Below the pieces are notes generated by a model, which did not search any database, had not been told where the DNA came from, and was given only the letters and a program-made list of their open reading frames with translations. From Rufibacter hautae (GTDB lineage Bacteria; Bacteroidota; Bacteroidia; Cytophagales; Hymenobacteraceae), in assembly GCF_008271695.1 (NCBI RefSeq), contig NZ_VKKY01000002.1, forward strand, positions 186,001-250,000: DNA of 64,000 nt, written 5' to 3'. The position numbers and the translations under genes are program-made. Below, piece after piece: positions 7,944-15,118 of the stretch (position 1 is its first letter; each line of letters starts with the position of its first letter).

Positions 7944-8744
7944 TTATTCCGAAGGCTGGGGAAGTGTGCTGCTCTCAGGCTCTGTGGTAACCGGTGAAAG
8001 GACGCTATACAGCAGCTCGTTCCGGTTCTTGCCCACCACGGTAAGTGCTTCCATTTTGCGGAGGCAATAGGTGATCTGGCGGCACCGATGCAGCGGAAGT
8101 TGCAGGGCTTTCTCCAGGTCTTTGTTGGAGAAAGGCTGCGGCAAGTTAGGTGGCAGAAACAGCAGAAAATCTTGGGCGCAAGTAAAGCGGTGCGAACTGA
8201 TCACCTCCAGCAATTTTCGGTCTTTGATGCTGACCTTCTTGCGGTGCTTGCTGCCTTTGCCATCGCGGCAGCGGACTTCCTCTTCCCTGATGAGGGGAAA
8301 CTCCAACGTGAACCCCTCATGCTTCACCAACTCCGGGATACGCACCAACTCCTCAAAAATATCGGTCAGCGCCCCCCGGAAAGTGGATTTGCGGCGCGAC
8401 AGCACCGAGGTACCTTTGGCGTCTACCTGCACTACCCATTTTTCATAGGTGATGGGATGCAGCAAATGCACCTTGTGTTCCTTTAAAAGCGCCTGCAGCT
8501 TGGGCCGGATAGCCGTGAAATTCCGCGTCTGGATTTCCACCAACTGCGGTCCCCGCACCAGGTCAATCACGAACCCACCCACCGGCACCTCAAACCTGTC
8601 CTCAGGCTGCGCATACCACAGCTTCAGCCCCGCATGCAACGACCGCTCATTCTGTATATTAATCCCGTTCCTCTCCGCCGTCGCTCGTCTTCTCTCTCCA
8701 GACTCTTCCACTGCCTCTCCTTTTCTATAAAACCAAAGCCTCAA
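7944..8744 (-). CDS. Putative PD-(D/E)XK nuclease-fold protein with C-terminal winged-helix region
   Basis: The 266-residue reading is long and intact. The start is uncertain: the furthest codon is TTG, and a GTG lies 11 codons in. From about residue 27 comes an N-terminal domain with ERSLHAGLKLWY, then VGGFVIDLVRGPQLVEIQTRNF. The E...D-x(8-9)-E-I-Q arrangement matches the active site of PD-(D/E)XK nucleases (Glu, Asp, Glu-x-Gln variant). A conserved-looking KVHLLHPITYEKWV strand follows. The C-terminal third (about 165-250) is Lys/Arg-rich, with helices ending in a probable winged helix (LPLHRCRQITYCLRKMEALTVVG). DNA processing is inferred from fold-like motifs only; no partner gene is adjacent. 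Confidence 0.55.
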   Translation of the reverse strand: MRLWFYRKGEAVEESGERRRATAERNGINIQNERSLHAGLKLWYAQPEDRFEVPVGGFVIDLVRGPQLVEIQTRNFTAIRPKLQALLKEHKVHLLHPITYEKWVVQVDAKGTSVLSRRKSTFRGALTDIFEELVRIPELVKHEGFTLEFPLIREEEVRCRDGKGSKHRKKVSIKDRKLLEVISSHRFTCAQDFLLFLPPNLPQPFSNKDLEKALQLPLHRCRQITYCLRKMEALTVVGKNRNELLYSVLSPVTTEPESSTLPQPSE

Positions 8745-8834
8745 AGCTACAAATTCCCATGGTTTGCCTAGCCATTGACTAGCCGAGAAGGCAAGGTTTT
8801 AAATATCCTTGAGCCGAGATTTTAGTGGTTGATT

Positions 8835-9504
8835 TCGAGGTGTTTTTCAGAAAACATGCTTGAAACAGGTACCCACCCCTGCCCCTCCGAGGAGGGGAAT
8901 TCTGGAATGAGTCAGGAGGTGGTTGAACGGCAGTTCTGGTACTTGGTGATTATACCAAAGGTTGGCAGGGTTGGGACGCTTCCACAACAGATTGGTAAGC
9001 CATTCTCCAACGAAAGCAAGAATGTAGGGGCACCTCTTGTAGGTGCCATTCCAGGTAGTTTCCGGTAGTTTTCGGCGATTGTGGAGGACCCGTGGGAGAC
9101 AAGGCATGCCTTGTCTCTACGTTCAGAAACTGGTGATAACAAGACCAAAACGCCAGTGCTTTAACCGTCCGCAAGGACGATGCAGGCATTGCAGCGGCTC
9201 CAGTACAAGAAAGAACCATGCAGGGAGGCGGAGGTTGGGCGCATGCGTAACCCAACCTCCGACGAGCGCAGGCAGTGGCTATTCAAATTGCAGTGGCGTA
9301 AGTTCCCTATGCAACAGAGGACGGTTGTCAGGTGTCACAAGAATGAAGAAAAGACTGTCCGAGCGTCAGCGAGTTTCTTTTCTTCTTGATTCTTTTGGTT
9401 ACTTTTCTCATCAAGGAGAAAAGTGACAAACGCGGGCAGCCCGCAGCTGCAAATAGAAGGTTGTAAAGTAGGAAATAGGAAGTAATGACCTGAAAGGTGG
9501 TTTT
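8835..9504. repeat. Cluster of dispersed repeats and hairpins in a 1 kb gene-free stretch
   Basis: Between 8745 and 9809 I find no gene but many inverted repeats. There is a 35 bp-family copy (8835-8868) and a CCCACCCCTGCCCC / GAGGAGGGGAA element (8871-8900). GGCACCT-AGGTGCC follows at 9029-9044. A perfect 22 bp palindrome with half-site GAGACAAGGCA is at 9096-9117. Then come CGTCC-GGACG (about 9168-9181) and CGGAGGTTGGG / CCCAACCTCCG (9229-9261). From 9340 to 9430 lies an element containing GAAAAGACTGTCCGAGCG and ACTTTTCTCAT / AAGGAGAAAAGT. Short antisense and sense ORFs here look accidental. Confidence 0.7.
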
Positions 9505-9574
9505 GAGGCTAACGCCTCACTGCAGTTGCAAACTGCATACCATTATAGGTCCAAGTTGAAAACTTGAACCAGAG
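9505..9574. repeat. Type-2 REP element (three consecutive hairpins)
   Basis: GAGGC-TAAC-GCCTC, then GCAGTTGCAAACTGC, then CCAAGTTGAAAACTTGAACC ending in AGAGA. The same three-hairpin order recurs at 29680-29750. Confidence 0.8.
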
Positions 9575-9809
9575 AAAAGAAAGCCCCTCTTCAAAGGGGA
9601 AATGCGCTTAGGAAAGCCTTGGGCAAATGAGCATAACCGCCTTTAGCAAATAGAGCAGAACGGTAAAAAACCCTTGAACTCTCAAAGACAAAAGCTATGT
9701 GCAAAGTAACCGTGTTAATACGCAATCCCCTCCGGAGGAAACTACTTATTTTCTAACCCTCCCTCAACTCAGAATCAAAAACTCCCGTTGCGAGGGGAAA
9801 AGCAAGGCC

Positions 9810-10715
9810 ATGATTTTACCTCCCTTTCTCAAAGCCGGCGACAAAGTCGGGCTGCTGAGCACCAGTTCCTTTACCGAGCAGAAATATGTAGACGAGTTGG
9901 TGCAGATTCTGAAAGACTGGAAACTGAAACCGGTGCTGGGAAAAACCATCGGGCCGCGGGAAGGGAGCCTGGCCGGACCCGACGAACTCCGGAAAAATGA
10001 TCTGCAGGAGATGCTGGACAATGACCAGATCAAGGCGATTCTGCAGACCATGGGCGGCTACGGCATTGTGCGGGTAATTGACAAGGTGGACTTCAGCAAG
10101 TTCAAGTACAAGCCCAAGTGGCTGGTAGGCTACAGCGATACCACATTTCTGCATACCCACGTGCAAGGCATGCTGAGCACCGCCACCATCCATGGCACCA
10201 TGGCCGCCGATCTGGAGGCCGGGTACACCAAAGGTTCATGGGAGAGTCTGCGCAAGGCTTTGTTCGGGGAGCAACTGGAGTACAAGGTGGCGGCGCATCC
10301 TTTGAACCGGAGAGGCACCTCGCAGGGCTTGCTGGTGGGCGGCAATGTAAGCCTTCTGTGCAATGCCAAAGGCACCATGTCGGAGGTGGACACCAACGGC
10401 AAAATCTTGTTTCTGGAGGAAGTGGGGGAAAAGCATTTCCGGTTGGACAGTTACCTCAGGTCTTTGAAGCAGGCAGGCAAGTTTGAGTACGTGCGGGGCT
10501 TGGTGGTGGGTGAGTTGGTGGAGATGGAAGACGATGATCCGCCCTTCGGGAAAACCCCCGAGGAGATTGTGCTGGAAGTAGTGGCGGAGTTTGACTTTCC
10601 GGTTTGTTTCGGGTTTCCGGCGGGCCACGGGAAAGTGAACAAGGCGCTGATCTTCGGGGCCATAGTGGAGTTGCAGGTGACCGCCAAAGGCAGCACCATC
10701 AAGTTCCATATATAG
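9810..10715 (+). CDS. ldcA: LD-carboxypeptidase (muramoyltetrapeptide carboxypeptidase, S66)
   Basis: I start at the ATG giving MILPPFLKAGDKVGLLSTSS, the usual S66 opening. The 37 residues possible upstream have no family similarity and probably are leader. The 301-residue enzyme carries the S66 triad: Ser in VGYSDTT, Glu in LFLEEVGEKHFRLD and His in FPAGHGKVN. It removes the terminal D-Ala from muropeptide tetrapeptides in peptidoglycan recycling, in the cytoplasm. The following genes (N-formylglutamate amidohydrolase and an aminopeptidase-like hydrolase) are also amide hydrolases on the same strand. Spacing of 80-90 bases, with a repeat between, leaves operon status open. Confidence 0.9.
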   Translation: MILPPFLKAGDKVGLLSTSSFTEQKYVDELVQILKDWKLKPVLGKTIGPREGSLAGPDELRKNDLQEMLDNDQIKAILQTMGGYGIVRVIDKVDFSKFKYKPKWLVGYSDTTFLHTHVQGMLSTATIHGTMAADLEAGYTKGSWESLRKALFGEQLEYKVAAHPLNRRGTSQGLLVGGNVSLLCNAKGTMSEVDTNGKILFLEEVGEKHFRLDSYLRSLKQAGKFEYVRGLVVGELVEMEDDDPPFGKTPEEIVLEVVAEFDFPVCFGFPAGHGKVNKALIFGAIVELQVTAKGSTIKFHI

Positions 10716-10743
10716 CTGCAAAGCCCACCTGGAAAGCCACGCT

Positions 10744-10781
10744 GGTTTAAGGGCTGTTTTCTGAAAATCGATCCTAAAATA
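10744..10781. repeat. Copy of the dispersed ~35 bp imperfect palindrome
   Basis: GGTTTAAGGGCTG, TTTTCTGAAAA and CGATCCTAAAATA, starting 28 bases after the ldcA stop and ending 18 bases before the next start. Confidence 0.7.
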
Positions 10782-10798
10782 CCAAAGTATCAGACCCT

Positions 10799-11515
10799 AT
10801 GCTTGTGACCTGTATTCTCACCTGCGAACATGCCGGCAATGATATTCCGGACCAATACCAGCGCCTGTTCAAAGGCCGGGAGGAGGAACTGTATTCGCAT
10901 AAGGCCATCGACTTTGGAGCACTCCGCCTGGCCAAGCACCTGGCTTCTGCGATGGACCTGTCGTTGTTCTACACTACTTATTCAAGGTTGCTGGTAGAGG
11001 GCAACAGGTCGCTGGAGAGTGAGGAGCTGTTCTCCGATTTCACCAAATCGCTGCCCGAACAAGAGAAACAAGATATCCTGAACCAATATTACCACCCGCA
11101 CCGGAATGAGGTAGAGGAAAAAATCAAAGCCGCAACGGACAAAGGACATCAGGTACTTCATTTGGCAATACACACGTTCACGCCGGCCAAAGAAGGAGAA
11201 GTGCGGGAAGCGGACATCGGGATTTTGTTTGACACGGCCAGGTCAGGGGAGGAGAGGTACGCGGGCCTGTTGAAGTCCGAGCTTCAAAAGCTGAACCCAG
11301 CCCGAAAGGTGCTGTACAATTCGCCTTACCCCGGGGTTGATGATGGATTCCCCACGTACCTCCGGAAGAAATTCAACAATGACCAGTATGCCGGGTTTGA
11401 GCTGGAAATCAACCAAAAGTTCTTCCTGAATGAGGAGCCCGAGGTTTGGCGACAACTTAAAACTGAAATGACGGCGGCGGTACAAGCTGCTCTAGGTGAA
11501 GGATCAGATAAGTGA
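10799..11515 (+). CDS. N-formylglutamate amidohydrolase family protein
   Basis: The 238-residue protein opens with LTCEHAGNDIP, the conserved metal-site segment of the FGase family (PF05013). It continues with the basic/acid stretch YSRLLVEGNRSL, LHLAIHTFTP, ADIGILFDTARSG and the C-terminal YAGFELEINQKFF. These are the expected family blocks in order. Family members hydrolyse N-formylglutamate to formate and glutamate at the end of histidine degradation, or act on related N-acyl amino acids. No hut genes are nearby, so the substrate here may differ. The length fits the short form of the family. Confidence 0.85.
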   Translation: MLVTCILTCEHAGNDIPDQYQRLFKGREEELYSHKAIDFGALRLAKHLASAMDLSLFYTTYSRLLVEGNRSLESEELFSDFTKSLPEQEKQDILNQYYHPHRNEVEEKIKAATDKGHQVLHLAIHTFTPAKEGEVREADIGILFDTARSGEERYAGLLKSELQKLNPARKVLYNSPYPGVDDGFPTYLRKKFNNDQYAGFELEINQKFFLNEEPEVWRQLKTEMTAAVQAALGEGSDK

Positions 11516-11605
11516 TTTTATTCCCTGGCATAGGCAAGAGCCAACCGGTAAGTGGAGCAAAAGGGAAGTAGTGAAAGGCAGAGTTTAACTTAAAATGCGA
11601 AAGCT

Positions 11606-12442
11606 ATGGAAATGCGCATCGGCAATAAGGGAACCCAACTGTTTACGACCGCTTTCCCCAAAAACGGGCGTGAAACGGTCATTCTCCTGCATGGCGGGCC
11701 GGGAGTGCCGGAGGGGATGACCTTTCTGGTGAAGTATCTGGCCAAGCATTTCCAAGTTATCCATTTCCATCAGCGCGGAACCCTGAAATCGCCTAATCCA
11801 TCGGGCGACTACTCGCTGGAGAGCTATAACTCAGACATTTACCGCATAGCGGAGCTTTTCCAGTTGGACAGATTCCATTTGCTGGGACATTCCTGGGGCG
11901 GTTTGTACGCGCAGGTATATGCCCAGGAAAACCCTGGTCGCTTGCTGAGTTTACTGCTTTGCAGTCCGGCCTCGGGCACGGGGCGGCAGTGGGTTCAAAC
12001 CTCCCTGGAAATAGCCCGGTACAACAAAGCTAAATCAAGCTTTCCTGAGTGGCTGGCCATGCTGGTGAACTCGGGATTGGGGACGTTGGGCAGTGACCGA
12101 GGGTATAAAAGGTTCTACAGCCAGGCGCTCGCCAACTTCAGCCGTGGGTTCAAAGAAGCGCACCCGGAGTATTTTGCCATTGACTGTGTGAAGGCCAACG
12201 CCATTAACCAGACCATCAAATCCATCCTTACTTACCCCATGCTACAAGTCATGCAGCAGACCCCCTTCAAAACCACCATCGTGTATGGAAATGAGGACCC
12301 CATAACGGAAAGCCGGAAACACGTGCTGCAGCGGTACCCCACAGCCGCGGCCCACATCATCCCGGACAGTGGGCACATTCCCTGGTCGCACCGCCAGAAG
12401 GAGTTTGTGCGGATTTTGCAGGATCATTATGGGATTCAGTAG
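11606..12442 (+). CDS. Alpha/beta hydrolase, proline iminopeptidase-like
   Basis: The 278-residue protein shows HGGPG oxyanion motif (about residues 28-32), FHQRGTLKSP (the DQRG-type segment of this group), nucleophile elbow GHSWGG (about 95), acid GNEDPI and His in SGHIPW. This set, with HGGPG plus GHSWGG, is characteristic of the S33 proline iminopeptidase and related epoxide or lactone hydrolases. The cytoplasmic location is inferred from lack of a signal. A second ATG two codons downstream is equally possible as start. No terminator is evident directly after it. Confidence 0.85.
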   Translation: MEMRIGNKGTQLFTTAFPKNGRETVILLHGGPGVPEGMTFLVKYLAKHFQVIHFHQRGTLKSPNPSGDYSLESYNSDIYRIAELFQLDRFHLLGHSWGGLYAQVYAQENPGRLLSLLLCSPASGTGRQWVQTSLEIARYNKAKSSFPEWLAMLVNSGLGTLGSDRGYKRFYSQALANFSRGFKEAHPEYFAIDCVKANAINQTIKSILTYPMLQVMQQTPFKTTIVYGNEDPITESRKHVLQRYPTAAAHIIPDSGHIPWSHRQKEFVRILQDHYGIQ

Positions 12443-12873
12443 CGGAGTACAGTACCGGAGCATTGGTTGTTCTTTTCTAAATGCCTGATTTATGGTATTC
12501 AGGCTTTAATTTCAAGAAGAGTGGCTTAAATGGGTCTCTGCCTGTTTTGGTCGTGATTTTGCAATAAAGGCATTGAAACGAAAGTCTATTCCGGTGGTTA
12601 GTGTCTGCTTTTGATTAAGGAAACAAGGAAAATTCATGCTTTTACTTGGCCAGCAGCTTTAAGTGCAGAAGATGATAAAGGTCCCGGTGCCTTAGTAAGG
12701 CTGCGTATTCCAAGATGAATCTTCTTTGGTGTAGCTTAAGTAGGGATGGATGATAAAAAATAGTGCAAAAATAAAACCTGCGTTCAAGCTGAAAACCAAA
12801 ATACGACAATAACCACTTGCGCTATTTTTTGGGCTTTTTCATTCAATAGTACAAATACTGAAATGTCGTTTTT

Positions 12874-12897
12874 GCCGCAAAATTGCGGCCTTTTTAG
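12874..12897 (+). terminator. Orphan rho-independent terminator
   Basis: GCCGCAA pairs with TTGCGGC, followed by TTTTT. It lies over 400 bases after the nearest upstream gene end. Confidence 0.7.
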
Positions 12898-12928
12898 TTT
12901 GTTATTATTATGTTAAGTTTTATATTTG
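12898..12928 (+). promoter_or_regulatory. Consensus Bacteroidota primary-sigma promoter
   Basis: TTTG (12898-12901), 19-base spacer, TATATTTG (12921-12928) matches the TTTG-N19-TAnnTTTG consensus exactly. Transcription would start near 12935 and run into sequence with no coding gene for about 970 bases. Confidence 0.65.
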
Positions 12929-12934
12929 AATCAG

Positions 12935-13392
12935 TTACAGCGCGTTACTAACCAGAAAGTTAAAGACATTTCTGAGGTGAAAACGCTGCGTAACATCATA
13001 TAGCCCTTCTTTCTCTTGGATGAGAATAGTCATGCAATTGCCTCCTGGACCAGAAACGCTGGTTTAGGTGAGCAACAAAAGATAGTTACGGGAAGATACC
13101 TGCGGGACATGGTCTTTCAACTGAAGTAATTATTGTCAATCCCCCTTTCAAATATATACAAGGAATAGTTGAAACGCTCAGGAGTAGTTTCTAGAACTGC
13201 GAAGTAGGATTATGTGCGTTAACGTGAGCCGTTGCATCTTCAATAAGTTATAAAACAATTGATGATGCTGGTAGAGATACAGCTGCTTTCCAAAATCCTT
13301 TAATTCTAATCATTCTCAGAAAGTCTTAAGGAAGATTCTATTGGCGTTTCGGCGTGGTGGTGCTTCTGGGTAAGTAGTATCCCAGAAGCAAA
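12935..13392 (+). ncRNA. Possible non-coding transcript
   Basis: Proposed only from context: a consensus promoter just upstream, no ORF, and a perfect 10 bp stem TGCTTCTGGG / CCCAGAAGCA (13361-13370 and 13381-13390) near the end. There is no T-run after that stem, so the 3' end is a guess. It could equally be a decayed gene or a long leader of the 13904 gene. Confidence 0.2.
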
Positions 13393-13903
13393 GAAAGCGT
13401 GCGTTTTAACCTTCTTTTTTTACAGAATGTGCTAAAATAAAATAGCTTACTGATACATGTCGACCTTTTTTGAAAAGGATAGTCCTATCCTTAATGTGCT
13501 TGCTGCGTCAGGAGAGGAGCGGCTGTTGTCTCTGGTGCTGGTTTTCTAAGAATGTATCGAACTGTTAACCTAAACTTACCTTATCTCCCTGGTGCCTCAA
13601 AGGGAAAGGAGAATAGTATGCCTTTGCCATTCCAGATGCACCTCTATAGATCAGCCCCACAAACCACAATCTGTCTTGACGTTTGTTCCTGCCCCAAGTC
13701 TTCAGCAAGGTCTGCTCATCTGCCTTCCCTTCTTTCTATTTAAATACCCTAAACCGCTATAGGCCTATGGAAAATGAACCTTGGTTTTAACTGTTGCCGT
13801 CCTTTTGTTTTCACTCTCCTTAAGTAGTGGAACGTGTTGAAATGCAGGTAATCATCTATGCTGCCCAGTTTAATTCAATATTCCTATAACCTTCACCAAA
13901 ATC

Positions 13904-14311
13904 ATGAAAGCTAAATTCCTCAGTTTCGCTGTAGCCTTGTTGGTACTCCTTACCATCACGATTGTGTATGCCAACAATCCAAAGTGGACCAAAGCGCCTT
14001 GTGTCAATGGCAATACCATCACCGGGATGGCTACTGGCCTTGGTACAGGTCCTTATGAATTACATATCACAGGTTTATATGACTGTGTCAACAAAGGGGG
14101 AAATACCCCCCGTTCTGCTAATTGGTCTAACCTGGACATAGTGGTGCCGGTCACCTCAAAGCAAACCGGAGGTAATTTTAAAATCTCAGCGGTCATCCCA
14201 TCCCAATGCGACCATGCCAACTGGACCTTTCTGACCAAAGATCTACAGGTAACCCTCATCCAGAACGGAACAGAGGTTATTTCCGCAACTCCGGCGCCAT
14301 CTTGTAATTAG
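13904..14311 (+). CDS. Small secreted cysteine-containing protein
   Basis: The 135-residue protein has a clear signal peptide (MKAKFLSFAVALLVLLTI..VYA) and four cysteines in the mature part (TKAPCVNG, YDCVNKGGN, SQCDHANW, APSC). A GLGTGPYELHITG segment precedes C-x-N-x-GGN. The next gene encodes a protein with the same order of features (GLG, C-x-N-x-GN, Cys-rich middle, W-x(6)-KD), so the two are probably paralogues of one family. The function is not recognisable. The two, and the TonB-type receptor that follows, are on one strand with 140-180 base gaps. Confidence 0.75.
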   Translation: MKAKFLSFAVALLVLLTITIVYANNPKWTKAPCVNGNTITGMATGLGTGPYELHITGLYDCVNKGGNTPRSANWSNLDIVVPVTSKQTGGNFKISAVIPSQCDHANWTFLTKDLQVTLIQNGTEVISATPAPSCN

Positions 14312-14469
14312 CCTGCGGGTTGGAAGTGCCAAGGCTACCTCTTAGCAAGAAAGCTTCTTCTAGTGCAGGTCTTCTGTTAGGTTGAGTAGTCTCTAAAAAA
14401 GGAAGGGCTTCTTGCTGCTTCCTGTTGAATGAAAAGAATATTTTATCAAACTATTGAAACTGTAATATC

Positions 14470-14940
14470 ATGAAAACAAGAGTTTTAAGTTTCGTTCTTA
14501 CCCTTATAGGCTTGTTCAGTTTTGGGGATGTTTTTGCCCAAAATCCTCATTTTTTGCCTAAAAGACCAGATGTCACCACCGATGAAGGAACCACTATGTG
14601 TAGCACGGGTACCCTGGCTGGGTTGGGGAATTATGCCGGCAGAAATGTAATGATTCAGTTAGTGGCTTCAGGCACCACGCTTACAGAGTGTGCCAACCCC
14701 GCAGGGAATGTGGCCCCCGGCCAAGACAGCCAAGCCGATTATGCCTCAGAGGTAGTTCCCGTAAAAGTGGATAGACAGGGGAGAGCCACTTACTCTATTT
14801 GTACCAAGGAACCAGATGTAACCACACAATCGGCGGGTTGCCCCAATTCCAAATGGACAGGCCGGGCCAAAGACGTAATATTTACTCCCGGAAGTGCCTA
14901 CCTCCTCATAGATGGAAAGAGAATTCCTTTGAGTTTCTAA
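14470..14940 (+). CDS. Small secreted protein, paralogue of the 13904 product
   Basis: The 156-residue protein has a signal peptide ending near GDVFAQ. The mature part contains TMCSTGTLAGLGNYAG, TECANPAGNVAPGQ, YSICTKEP and AGCPNSKWTGRAKDV. The GLG, C-A-N-x-x-GN and W-x-x-x-AKD landmarks align with the 13904 protein. Four cysteines could form two disulfides in the periplasm or medium. No enzymatic motif is seen. The position between its paralogue and a TonB-dependent receptor hints at a surface or ligand-binding job, which is inference. Confidence 0.75.
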   Translation: MKTRVLSFVLTLIGLFSFGDVFAQNPHFLPKRPDVTTDEGTTMCSTGTLAGLGNYAGRNVMIQLVASGTTLTECANPAGNVAPGQDSQADYASEVVPVKVDRQGRATYSICTKEPDVTTQSAGCPNSKWTGRAKDVIFTPGSAYLLIDGKRIPLSF

Positions 14941-15118
14941 ATTCCACTTGGTAAAAAGATGAAAGCTATAAGCGTAGGAGCAGATCTGCAGATCTGCTCT
15001 TTACGCTTTGCTATCCTTTTGAGCGGTGCTCTTTCTGGATTAAGGACGATCTTTTTTATTCTGCGCCTGGATACTCTTCTGCCACCGAGGACATCATACA
15101 GTTCTAAAGTAAACCGGA

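Larger units (their letters stand above)
12443..13903. other. Gene-free stretch of about 1.4 kb
   Basis: No ORF in this region looks coding; the best (13552-13743, 63 codons) has no recognisable features. It contains an orphan terminator, a consensus promoter and hairpins listed separately. A short inverted repeat AAGGATAG-CTATCCTT is also present at 13475-13492. It could hold a non-coding RNA or a fully decayed gene. Confidence 0.55.

Noticed and set aside
13552-13743. 63-codon frame in the 1.4 kb gene-free stretch
   Set aside because: Unlikely composition, no initiation context, no homologous features.
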